Assembly (NCBI RefSeq): GCF_001625215.2
Contig: NC_030383.2
Span: 3,360,779 to 3,424,778, forward strand
DNA length: 64,000 nt
From: Daucus carota subsp. sativus
Taxonomy: Eukaryota; Streptophyta; Magnoliopsida; Apiales; Apiaceae
Direction: 5' to 3'
This document shows positions 36,688-48,129 of the stretch, piece by piece. The notes under the pieces are model-generated. The model ran no database searches. It was not told where the DNA came from and worked only from the letters and a program-made list of their open reading frames with translations. Each line of letters starts with the position of its first letter. The first letter of the stretch is position 1. A program made the translations under genes and the position numbers.

Positions 36688-39640
36688 ATGGCTGAAGAAA
36701 CGAGCGAAGAAAATCAAGAGCCCCTTATGATGAGGGACTTCCAAGGTGATTATTTGGACGTTGCTTCCATCCCTTTTCTCGCGAAGATTCTCGACAAACA
36801 AGGTCACTTTTTCGATCACTCTAACGCTATGCTGTCATTATATATGTGTCATGTGTGTGTGTGAATTGTGATGATTAGTAAGTGTTTGTTTGGTGCCATG
36901 AATTGTTTTCTTGCTTTTGCTAATTTATCATGTGATTTTGGTGTGTGATCAGAGCTTGATTATGGAGATCGTCAACAACAAAACTGAATATAATGTCATT
37001 GACTCATCTTTTAGTGTTTAGGCATGTTCTCTGGGCATGCATTATTTCCCGGACACTGATTAGTGTCCGGGAAATACAGTTTGCTTGTAATAAAAATGAT
37101 TAGGAAGGGGATATAAATTTCGAAACAAGATTAAAGAGGAACTAAAGAAAGAAAGAGGAAGCATTGGAAAATTAGAGTCAAAATTTTTTGACATGAAATT
37201 GGTGAAGAAAAGAATCGGAAGGAGGAATGGGCTCCACCCCAAATCGGCATAATCAAGCTCTAGTGTTAATATGTACAAATGGAGTAAGCAATAAAACCGA
37301 TAGATTTTTTTTCAGAGCATGGTATGAAATTATTTCTTCACACCTAATTTTGTTATGTCCAACCAAATGGAGCATGATGTTGTGTTCGGGGAGAATGGAA
37401 CGGGATGCAATGGAATGAGTGAAAATAAAGGAAGAGAATGGAGGTAGGAGGGAAGCTTTTTTAAAAAAATAAAAAATAAAATGGGTGAGTGCAAAACTCT
37501 ATGAAAAGATCGGGGGGGAAATGAGTAGAGGGAAAATGGAGCATTTTATTTTTTCCAGAATAGGGGGTTTGAACTATAGTTTAGTTTGTTAGGAATGGAA
37601 TGGGGAAAGGAGTGAAATCTTGAAAAATGTACTCATATTTATTTGAATCTCATTTCATTCCTTCCAAATTCGTTCATCCCAACCAAATACAACATAAGTG
37701 TTTGCTATATATTTATGTTTTCTCTATTCTATTCTATTGTCTGATTTAAACAGAGTTTAATGTCTTCATCAAGAGGTATGGAAGATTCTGCATAACGATA
37801 ATGTAAACTGATGCACCTGCGCTTAGAGATACAAATTTGGCACTTAAAATTTGACTAAAAGATACAGGACCTCTTTTAACTAATGGAGTACAATTGAAGA
37901 GAAACCTTTGTTTCCTTAAAAGGAGAAGGTAAATTCAAGGCATATAATGGCAGTGATGCATCAAATATTGTAATGAATGAAATCATCTTATTTTGAGTGT
38001 CCCTCTGCAAATCTGATATTGATGCCTCTAAAGTTCGGTTCTTGAATGTTGATATCCATTGTAGAACAATCTATCATGCTATTAACTTCACACCAATTCT
38101 GCAGGTGACAAAATGATATTCTTTGCAGACAAAGTATTAAAATTTACCAGCACTGGGAAGATGAAGAAACGCATTCTTCTTGTCACTGATTCTGCAGTAT
38201 ACATGGTTGACCCAGACATGGGGACAATTAAGAGACGCATCTCTCTAGCTGCTGTCGAGAAAGTTTCTTTGAGTGAATTAAGTGACAATTTCTGTGCCAT
38301 TATTATACCAACAGAGTATGATATTCTCTTGGCTAGTACTCGGAAAACTGAAATTGTAAATATGTTAACGGAAGCTACCAAGACTACATCAAACTTTGAA
38401 CTTGAGGTTTATATATCAAACAGGTAAATAACATGTACATATATTTATTTATGCTTTTTTTATGGTAAAGGAATTTCTTCACCTGAGGTGATTAAAGTGT
38501 TGCCGTGGAGAAATTAGATTTTTTTATACTGTGAATGTGGTCTTTCAACATTTTACATCCAATCCTCAAATTACATGTGTTTGCAATACCTAATACATAT
38601 CGGAAAGTTGATGCTGAGCAAAAGGTCCAGTATCACTAGAAATGGTGCCGAGAACAGGGATCATTCTTAAATATAAGGGCTTATACTAAAGTGCTGTCCT
38701 TACTCAACTTTTTGTACTCTTTAATGTTCTGAGTTTCCCTCTGAAATTGTTCCCTAAAATCGTTATATCTACTCTTTGTTTTTATTGAAAATATATACTG
38801 TAAAAAGCTAACATATACAACTTCCTATTCTTGGCTCCGTACCCTTCTATTCAACAAAACCAAGCAACTTCTCTTAGTACTTTTTGTTAATTGTTACCTC
38901 CTGTCACATCATTATTCTTTGTCACACCGACCTTATTAAGCCCTGTGATATATCTTTAGAACTGCAAGAACTAGTTTTCCAACTAGTGCCTTAGGACACA
39001 CCACCCCGTTTTATTTAACATAATATATGTGCTATGGATTTGTACAACTCTAAATACTCACACTGCATATGGACAAAATTGTGTCGTTCTACAGTAATTG
39101 TCTTGGAAGTCATCATAGACGGTTTATCTACAATGGACTATTTAGAGGAATGTTGTAGTGTTATCAGGAGTATACTTAATTTTCTATGGAAGTCGTGAGC
39201 TATTAGCTGTATTAATAGCTGGTAGCATTGTACCATCATCAGTATATTAGCATTGAGGAAAGTCTCCTCCATTAACATGATTTTGCGCAATTTTGATTGT
39301 AAACCTGCCTTTTTCTTGACAACAGCTTTAACTCTTTAAGCACAATGTTTTCTGAATGCATTATTTATCACTTTTTGCAGTTTTGAGTACAATGCGGCTG
39401 CTGATGTGGTGAAAGAAATAATATTTGAGGAAGTTGAAGGTTGGTAATACTGTATTCATAGGAACTTACTAAAAGAATATATCTTTAAATGCTAAATGTT
39501 AGGGTTATGTGAAACTGTCTTCATGATAGCCTTTAATATTTATACATATAAATATGGGTCATGAAGGCACTGTATCTCCTGATTGCTCTATGTATCTTTT
39601 AAATTCAGGTGGAGTTAAAACTAAATTTCTTCGGAAATGA
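36688..39640 (+). CDS. TH1-only protein (class I myosin tail homology)
   Basis: Four exons, 36688-36802, 38105-38423, 39381-39439 and 39609-39640, all with GT-AG introns, encode 174 aa. The sequence follows the class I myosin tail homology 1 fold: GDYLDVASIPFLAKIL (about 20-35), then KMIFFADKVLKFTSTGKMKK, RILLVTDSAVYMVDPD, IKRRISLAAVEKVSLSELSD and a C-terminal YNAAADVVKEIIFEE helix. In class I myosins this region binds acidic phospholipids. Here there is no motor, IQ motif or SH3 domain, so the product is a stand-alone lipid-binding-type domain; its role in plants is not known to me. The start gives an acidic N-terminus (MAEETSEENQE). Intron 1 carries a MITE-like insert. Confidence 0.82.
37381..37694. 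mobile_element. MITE-like insert in TH1 intron 1
   Basis: Imperfect inverted ends gttgtgttcggggagaatgg / ttcatcccaaccaaatacaac with ggaatgg / cattcc blocks resemble the Tourist element at 17342. The target duplication is not clear. Confidence 0.5.
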
Positions 39641-40189
39641 GTTGCAGTTTGGTTAGGACTTGATTCCCAGATTGCTGTTGCTCTGACCTATATGTCTCGA
39701 GTAAATTGGGGGATTAATAATGGCCATCAGCTCATCAGCTTATTCTGTAGAAGTGATAAATTCTTTTGTTTGCTAAGCTATCTTGTCAGCCTTCTCCCTA
39801 ACCGTGACAGGTGTTATACATCATATTTCTTGCAGTAATTGGTATTTGTGTATTTGTTTGATTTACCCATGTATGTACAACTTCTGATTATAAATCCTGA
39901 TTGAGCGCTTTTGAGTGCCCAGCAAATTTTTGGAAGCAGAGAATTGAGTGTAAAGAAATAAATTTGTCTTCTATAAATATACGCATATTGTTAGAAAAAT
40001 ATTTTCCGCGCTGAGGAATGATATATTTAGTTGAAGCAGGTCATCTAAAGTGTAACATTATATCGAAGCAACACATACTTTGTGTTTTAAACCATTCCTT
40101 GTCTTTGTTCCACATTGGTAGTGGAAAAAATTAGTAAATATTTTTTATGATTTGATGAATTATTACTTAACTGCAGAGGTGGTCTCGTA
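39641..40189. other. 3' flank of the TH1 gene
   Basis: This contains the presumed 3' untranslated region of the TH1 gene, with an aagaaataaatttg stretch near 39953 that could serve as a poly(A) signal. No other feature was seen. Confidence 0.4.
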
Positions 40190-41206
40190 GTTGGGTTAAA
40201 ATTTTGACTTGCTTTGTCCTTCTGATATACTTGCTGAAGCTGGCTGACATTTTCACCACCTCTGACATTCTGCGGAACCTTAAAAGTTCTAAATAAGACA
40301 CTTGTGCAGTCCATTCCCGTCCTCTTGGACGACTAAGTGACCCATCTTACCCAGTGGATGACCTGATCACCTCCTGCTGTATGTATTGGAGACTTCCAGG
40401 TTAAGATCTCAGAGAGCAGGACTCCAAACTGTAAACATCAGATGTCTGGGATACTTTGTGGGTGTCCGTTCCTTCTGGTGCTAGGTACCCTCCTAAATAT
40501 GGGTTTGCCAGATAAGAATAATGAAAGTGAGGCTGATTGATTACTAACGTACCATGTGATATAGACTGTAATAGTCATACACCACCGGCTTTCATCCTTA
40601 CCATGCTTGATACTTCCAACAACCTCCATCTGCTGAGATTATCATCGGATTGATGTAGCACTTGGAGACTAGAGATATTGAGATCAGGTAATTCACCCGA
40701 AAGCAAGTTGTTAGCAAGGTACAATGATTTTAGGTGAGTTAGATTTGATAGAGGAAGGGATACTGCCATTAAAAGCATTGTTCGACAAATCAATCATGGT
40801 ACAGAACGAAAAACCTCATGGCAGAAAACCTTACGAGTTGCTGGATTGAAGGTACAGGGCAGCAGTTAAGTTTCGAAGCTTATCTAAATCACAAGGTAAA
40901 GGACCAGTTATGTTGTTGGATCTCAAACTCAATAGCTGTAATGCTAACAAGCTGGTAAGCGTGTTGAAGGGTATCTGGCCTGAAAATCAGATGCCAGGCA
41001 ATCCAAGGGCTATAATCCTAGAATTATCACGATTTACATGTCACTCCAGTCCAATTTCTACAGGAACAAGATTTCTCAGACGGTGTAAATGTGACAAATT
41101 ATGCGCAAAATCAAGCAAAACCTCATTATCTCCAGAAGGCTTCCTAGTCACTACCAATAAAAATGATGCAAGTATGCAACAAACAAGAGAACTGCCAAGA
41201 ACTTGA
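40190..41206 (-). pseudogene. LRR receptor-like kinase pseudogene fragment
   Basis: Minus-strand text corresponds to both ends of an LRR-III-type (probably inactive) receptor kinase. From 41206 downward come a hydrophobic signal segment, the LRR N-cap (LLDFA.NLSH, then WTGVTC), RDNSRIIAL.LPG, FSGQIP, LSLRSNNITGP, and at 40793-40650 NLTHLKSLYLANNLLSGELP. It then jumps to a late kinase segment near 40530-40200 (YLAPEGTDTHKVSQTSDVYS, EILTWKSPIHTAGGDQVIHW). Several frameshifts and stops break it, and the middle (transmembrane and most of the kinase) is gone. In intact relatives this arrangement is a membrane receptor; this copy cannot make one. Confidence 0.85.
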
Positions 41207-41228
41207 ACTTCAGTGCCAAGAACAAGCG

Positions 41229-41610
41229 AACATGTTTGCTGGAGGAAATGAACTCAAATTCCTCTCCACTAACTTGGCTTCATCATGCTTGTTCCATAAT
41301 TTCATGTGGTCTTGTTATGAAATCTTTTTTACTTGTATCTGGATCATAGAGATCGAAGATGATTCTAATTCAAGTACCAGCACTATACACCAATCAGTTG
41401 TAACTCTAACAATCCATTGCACTAAGACACTCTTACATATTACAGGTTAAATATATCCATCGTTTAGCTTTGGTTGTACACTCAATAGGACATAAAGTTG
41501 CCCACTGTTCTTGTTTCAGATGTCGATAAAGGAGTTGGTGGTATGGCGGATGTGGAAACAGATGACAATCAAGTAGGAGTTGGTGGTATGGCAGATGTTC
41601 GAAACAGATG
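41229..41610 (+). pseudogene. Duplicated piece of the ER-body-like gene (intron 4/exon 5)
   Basis: This stretch aligns with 44788-45140 inside the gene that starts at 41943. Shared text includes catgcttgttccat, catgtggtcttgttat, ttacttgtatctggatcata and ttggttgtacactcaatagga, and it ends in the exon-5-like atgtcgataa..gagttggtg and a twice-repeated ggtggtatggc.gatgt segment. It keeps one A that is missing from the copy inside the gene. It is a DNA-level duplicate stranded in the 5' flank, not a functional exon. Confidence 0.85.
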
Positions 41611-41942
41611 AAACTGAAGTGTCTCAGTGATGCAAAATATCATACAACCCGCTTCTTTGTAGTCTCAGGGGTGTATTCAACCGGGTTTAATGGATTGTAT
41701 CTGATTTTGATTTTATGCGGATTCTAGATAAAATGCAGCACTTTGCATGTAACGTCCGTGATCAGCATCCTCACCTTGCTTTACTTAGAACACCTCAACC
41801 TACTTTTCTTACATAAGGTTGTTTGTCTTTACATTACTATAATTAAACAAGAGACATATATATGACATGCCTAACCTCCACTAGTACTTATCTATTTTAT
41901 GTTATGTACATAAAAAGGAGTTGAGTAAATTAGAGTTGATCA

Positions 41943-44900
41943 ATGGAGAAAGCCGAGCTGAAGTGGCAGATTGAAGAAGAAGCACCAACAATTGAAGATT
42001 TGCAGGTGAGGCAGTGTTCGCAGTTACCTACTAAGCATATAGAAGAAGGTCACATGAAACATGTGGATATTAATTGCGAAGTTGATGGTGATTTGGTATA
42101 TGCATTACCAGAGGAGCTTCTATCTGGTGACAATGGAGCACTTAAATTCTCACAAGAAGAATTAAAAGAAGAAGTTGATCCAAAATGCTCGGAGAGATGT
42201 GTATATTACCAAACTGATGAAGGTAATCAAATCATTACAGATTTTTACTTGCATATACACACACTTAAAACACTAATAGTTCCCCTCCCTCCCCCCTATG
42301 ATTATTTGTAATACACCTTTCTATTTCTTGATTATCTGTCCTGGATATGTGTATTGCTTCTCCTGTATGATGCGTTTTATCAAGGTAAACAATGCAGATT
42401 TGCTTGAACATGTTTGTCTAGGATTCAAATTGATTACAAACTCTTGTTTAAGATTAGTTTTTTTTATAATACTTTAGCAAAAGAAAGGAAATAACTCTGT
42501 GTTAAGAGTTTGTAGTCATTGTGAACGGAGGATCAAAAGTTCATGTTTTAAGTACGTCTAAGTGATGCTTCAATTTATGCAGATAGTCAGAGTTCTGTGA
42601 GAACTGTAGGTGCCCTAACTCCTCTGTAGACCTTGTACTGGATTAGTATGTAACCAAATAGGAAGTCTTGCAATGTCATATATAGAAACATCGATCATGT
42701 GTTCATACCTTGCAGAACTGTTACAGACAACATAAGCACTTAATTAAAACCAGTTTCTTTCTTTTTGTGTGTGTGAAGGACTTTGGAAATGTCGAAAGTG
42801 CTGTTGGACCTACCAAAGTGAACGCGTTTATAGTGATGATATTCAGAACTCTAAGCAACAGTTGCATGAGCCAACACATTTCGGTACTGAAAATCAACAA
42901 GAGTCATGTTTCTCTTATGAAACTAGAGGTCAGCAGATATTTATGGTATTTTGTTTCCTAGGACTTAGAATGCAATTTTTAAGCATCGGTCAGTTGATGA
43001 GACTACAGTCTACAGCATGATATATATCCATCGCCAATTGTTATTGTTAAGAATTTCATGTATAATTTTAAATAAAAGAGGGAGGATAACAGTAATCAAC
43101 TCCAGTGGGTAGGCCTGCCTATATCACCAGGTCTCTTAAGCAAGCATACACGAAATTTCTGTTTTAAGTATGGGATTTCCTCTTTACATTTGAAAACGAC
43201 TTTGTAATGGAAACATGTATTAATTCTGTAAATCAGGTACAGAATGCACTGGCGGACAATTTTTGAGTGGACAAAGTAGCATTTTGCACACCGATCAAGA
43301 TGAAATTCACGCTGACAGTATATTAGAGGTGACAAAAGAGAGTTCAGATATTGAACAGCATTTGAGGCAGGAAAGTAAACTTGAACATGAAACACAACTA
43401 AAGCACAGCAGTTGGTGTAGTTCGGATATCTTGCCTTCTGAAATTTCTCCTGAAGAAGATGGCAAATATTTCAAGTCCTCTAGATATAAAGAAATAAGAA
43501 GTGGAGATGCTAGCCTGGTACATGAGAGTGATTGTGAATCAACAGAATTGGATGTTGAGAGAGTATTGAGTAAACAAGATACACATGACTTGTACTGTCC
43601 CAACTGCAAATCGTGTATTACCAGGAGGGTTATCATCCGTAAAAGGAAACGCAGACTTCGATATTCAGGTGAAGACAGTAAACGCAACAAATTAGAGGAA
43701 GGTTTAGGGTCTGACCCTATTTCTGTATCAGTAGCAACAACCATAAATCCATTTCATGGTACAGTTGACACTTGTTTGGATGGTATTGCAGCACCTACAT
43801 CCATTAATTATGTTCAAGATCAAGAGCCGGAAATATTCAGATGCTTATCTTGTTTTAGCATCTTCAGTCCCACAGGTAAATATTGGTTTTGTAATTGAGA
43901 ATTTCTTTCTTTCCTGCAACTTTTTGTTATATTTCCATTTATAAGTTCTAATGTTGATGATGAATTTTTTCACCAAAATTATTGCCTAAAGTTAAAGTTT
44001 GAAAATTAATGACATTGCAAATGAAATGCTCTTAACTTTCTCAAGCACAAGGTTGAACATGGTAGACTAATATTCTGTCATGATTTCTTGACGGATATGT
44101 TTTAAGTTATCGTTAGTTAAATGAGCCTAACTTATTATCACAAACATTAATCTCTTATAGCATAGTCCCTTAGTATGGAGGAGACATTTTGGTATACTTG
44201 TGCTTAACTTGGACAACATTGTTTTGATGGAAGTGCCAAATATATGCTATTTGCAAAGTTTAAGGATAGGTGTTCTGCGTGTTTTACTAGTTGGCTTGTT
44301 GGAAAACAGCTGGTCTCGTATTACAGGTAATATGCTCATGCTTTTATCTATATTGTAGGTAATGGCTTCAAGCTGCTAAGAATGTTTGGAGACAGAAGAG
44401 ACGAGGATAATCTGCAAGATCATCCACAAACACCAACTGTGAAGAAAAACTGGTTTTCAACTCTTTTCAAGATAGACAGAAGTAAGTACTTAATGGAGTA
44501 AAGTAGCATTGAATGTATAACACCGTATTTTAACTAACTGATAGTGAAAGATAGTATCCTGTGAGCTCAGAAAAATTGTAAACAACTATCTTCATTAAAT
44601 TAATTATTTTATCGTTTGAAATTGACCTCTGCTGAAGTAATCAGCCTTGGGTTCCAATCTCAAGAATGATCAGCAATGTAGGTGTTGATTGACCATGAGG
44701 TATAAAGAATGTACTCCGTTATCTCATCAAAACCTGCGCTGAGCTTCTGGAATCATCTTTTTAAGTCTTATCCTATGAAAGATAACATGTTTGTTAAAGG
44801 AACTGACCTCAAATCCTTTCCACGAACTAGGCTTCGTCATGCTTGTTCCATGTTTTCATGTGGTCTTGTTATAAAATTTTTGTTACTTGTATCTGGATCA

Positions 44901-47376
44901 TAGAGATTGAAGATAATTCTGATTTAAGTACTAGCACTATACAAGCTGTTACACTACAATCTCTTGCATTATAGGTTTGTTCATCCCTTAGATTTGGTTG
45001 TACACTCAATAGGATTATTTCACTATAAAGTTGCCCACTATTGTGTCAGATGTCGATAAGGAGTTGGTGATATGGCAGGTGTGGAAACAGATGACACTGA
45101 AGTAGGAACTGGTGGTATGGCAGATGTGGAACCACATGACACTGAAGTGCTTATTCCTTCAAACTCCACAAGGGAAACTGGTATTATCTCAGTATTACAC
45201 AATTCTTCCTCTCATGCTCAGACTGATTTAGGCAGAGAATATGTGGAACCTGGTGCTCCAGGATCTACGGAGGATGGAACTAATGCATTACCTCATCAAG
45301 AAGTTAGTTTGGGAACATCTGGAGGCCAGGAAAATCTTGATTATCAAGTATTTATGAACATGGATAAGCAGAATGGGGATTCCTTGGGAGGCGAAGCTCC
45401 CCCACCTGCAGTTTATGATGATAGAGAGATTGTCCAGAGTGAAATCACTGGACCCGAGGAAGGTGGCAACAAAGTTCTGTTTCCTTCGTCAAAAACTTTC
45501 ACAGAATATAATATTCATTTGGTTGGCAGCGGAGGATTATCAGACAGTTCAATATGTAAGGGCAAAGGTGAGTAACAGCGAATAATAAAAGACGCCATTA
45601 CATTTCTTGCTGACTTGATATTTTATCAGTTTTTCGTACACGTTCCTGCAATTTCTTCACCAACACTCAGTCTTGTACAGACTATGTAGATTGCCACTAC
45701 TATATTTTTCCTCAGTTTCCTGTTCTCCTTCAGGTCTGAGATTTCAAGATATAATTTTCTACAGGCAGAGATCACATTTCACCAGACGAAAATTAAAGTT
45801 CAATGTGAAACTGCCAAATAAAAGTTCAGATGCAGGATTCGATGCTATAAAAGGCAAATGGAAAATCAATTCTTTTCTAGTATTCCAATGCTTATACTTT
45901 GAACTTTAAATATTGCTAGGAGTTGAGGCAAATTTATTGTTTTACATCTTACGAGTTATTTTACTAGCAAATGTATTGGTATCAAAATTTGCTTTTAATG
46001 TAATGCAGATGAGATAACTGTTGAAACCTGTCCAGTTGAGCCACTTGCTGCTCAAAGAATGCAAAATTTAACAGATCCAGCAGAATCTGGAAATTTACAA
46101 TATCCTGAGATTCGAATGCAAATAAATGAACAAAGACACACATCTACGGAAGGAATTCAAGGAATGGAGATAATTAAAAGCATTATATATGGAGGGCTGG
46201 TAGAATTAATAACAAGCCTTGCTGTTGTGTCCTCTGCGGCTGGCTCTTATGTCACAACGCGTAAGTTTTTTTACATTTTGTGCACTATAATTGTATGTTG
46301 AATATCTTACATCACATTTATTTGTAGTCTTCAGTAAACGTAAAGAAAACATGGATCATAGGGGTTTGTAGGTTGATTTAATGGCCAACACAGTTATGAT
46401 TTGTTCAGCAAAATGTTTTTGGTAGTCAGAAATACTCTAAATATCTTCCAATGTGAAGACTGCTACCTTACATTTTAAAATCATTTCAAGGTTCTTCAGT
46501 TGTAGATATGGTACTTCATAATTCTTATTTCACTGGGTCGAATGTACTAAAGCCGATGTCAGAATAAGAGCGCACTAATTTGTCTTTTATTGCAGTGAAT
46601 GTTTTCGCTTTGGGAATGGCTAATCTCATCGGAGGACTATTCATTATCGGTCACAACGTGAGTAATTGTTTTTATTGAAAAATAAACGGATGCATATCTG
46701 TTCCTACCAGATATAGATAGTTAATTTGACAATTCTAATAGTTTAGGCTGTAATTTAATTTTCGAGTAGACTTGTTTTATACTACAAGTCTTGCAATATG
46801 ATTCAGAACATTAATATTATCTTTGTTATCTTTCATATAATATCTGCAAAATCTATGTCTGGTTATGCATGTATAGCCAGAGCACTTGCATTATTAACAA
46901 AATTTCTATCTTTACAGCTTTCGGAACTGAAATATAATCAGAAGACTGAGGCATCTGATCAATCAGCTGAGCCAATAGACCAGTACCATGAACTACTAGG
47001 GCAAAGAAGAAACTTTCTGCTTCATGCAGTCTTTGCTATTTTATCATACCTTATATTTGGCTCATTACCTCCTGTAGTCTACGGCTTCTCCTTCCAAAAG
47101 AGTGACGACAGGGACCTCAAGCTTGTAGCTGTTGCTGTAGTTGCAGTTTTAGGCATTATTATACTAGCTGCTGGAAAGGCCTACGTTCAGAGGGCGCCAA
47201 GATCATACGTAAAAACTGTATTGTATTATGTTGTTACTGCGCTGATGGCCTCAGGCGTTTCTTATGCAGCTGGTAACCTGATCAATATGTTCCTGAAAAA
47301 GTTTGGTGCCTTCCAACCAAATTTAGTTGTCACTCTGCCAGAGACTACGGAACCAGCAGCATGGGCATCCTTCTAA
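41943..47376 (+). CDS. Membrane protein of ER body-like (CCC1/VIT family)
   Basis: Nine exons: 41943-42222, 42779-42928, 43237-43875, 44359-44481, 45079-45567, 45734-45853, 46009-46260, 46596-46657, 46918-47376; about 857 aa. Residues 1-600 are a long acidic soluble region with cysteine pairs (CRKCCW; CPNCKSC at 264-270 followed by basic RKRKRR; CLSC near 346). The C-terminal 200 residues resemble CCC1/VIT1 iron-manganese transporters: GGLVELITSLAVVSSAAGS (662-680), FALGMANLIGGLFIIGH, then three more helices. This is the layout of Arabidopsis MEB1/MEB2 relatives, which sit in ER membranes. Exon 5's acceptor is uncertain: 45079 or 45061 both restore the frame, while the acceptor homologous to the upstream duplicate (45050) would hit a stop. 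Intron 6 uses a GC donor. Transport activity is inferred. Confidence 0.85.
45854..46008 (+). other. GC-AG intron
   Basis: Exon 6 ends ...ATAAAAG and the intron begins GCAAAT; no GT donor in reach keeps the frame. The phase-1 join G|AT to exon 7 (DEITVE) is continuous. A strong AAG|GCAA context is typical of the small class of GC-AG introns in plants. Confidence 0.7.
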
Positions 47377-48129
47377 TGCATAGTTGATACATGAATCTCA
47401 TATTTCACAGACTAGCATAGTAGTCTTAAGAGAGATGCTAACCTTTCTGTCATAAATTTATATTACTTTTAATCGCCCTCTTGGTTTTATTACTGTTCTT
47501 CTTGAATCTACATAACAAGATTTATATGAATTTGTTTCAATAATTTGTGGTGATGTGGGTATATTTATATATATCAATTTCAACAAATTGATTAATTGTC
47601 TTTTCTAATGAATTGATCAGCGATATAATATATTACTCCCCCTGTTCCCCTGAGTAGTATATACTGGGGACGGCGACGCGGCACGGAGCACAATGTAGTT
47701 GTGCAATCTATTTTTAAAATTTTTCTTTTTTTTAATTAAAGTTTGGATTTTATATTTTGATACAAAAAAAGAAAATCTCAAAAATAAGTTACGAAACTAT
47801 ATTTTATAAGAGTATTGAAATGCGTGTCGAGCAGTTAAAAGGAAACGTATGGAATTAAATGGGAGGGAGTATATGTTATATATTTGTTCGATTAAAATAT
47901 TTTTCTAATATATTATATAAGTTTATATATATATATATATTGAAATAATAAGTTTATATTGTTAAATTAGTTCCTCTTAAAAACAATTCATGATATTAAA
48001 AAAAAACAATTCAAATATCGCATATCTATCCCAAAAATATAAAATTTGACGAGAGAAGAAAATTTGGCGCACCGAAACGTAAATACGTACAGCTTTTCCC
48101 AACCTGTAAACTCAACCTCACAAATATCC
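47377..48129. other. Spacer with MITE and TA repeat
   Basis: This contains the 3' flank of the ER-body-like gene, the Stowaway-like element at 47636-47869, a short (TA)n near 47925-47940, and the presumed promoter and leader of the next gene. No further gene was seen. Confidence 0.45.
47636..47869. mobile_element. Stowaway-like MITE
   Basis: Ends ctccccctgttccc / gggagggag are inverted and flanked by TA on both sides; 234 bp. The interior (aaaatctcaaaaataagtt, gaaatgcgtgtcgagcagtt) matches the family seen at 22899 and before MYB exon 3. Confidence 0.75.

Noticed and set aside
44904-44975. Extra exon in intron 4 of the ER-body-like gene (encoding IEDNSDLSTSTIQAV)
   Set aside because: It has a plausible acceptor, but the phase-compatible frame ends in TAG before the donor, and the protein is continuous without it.
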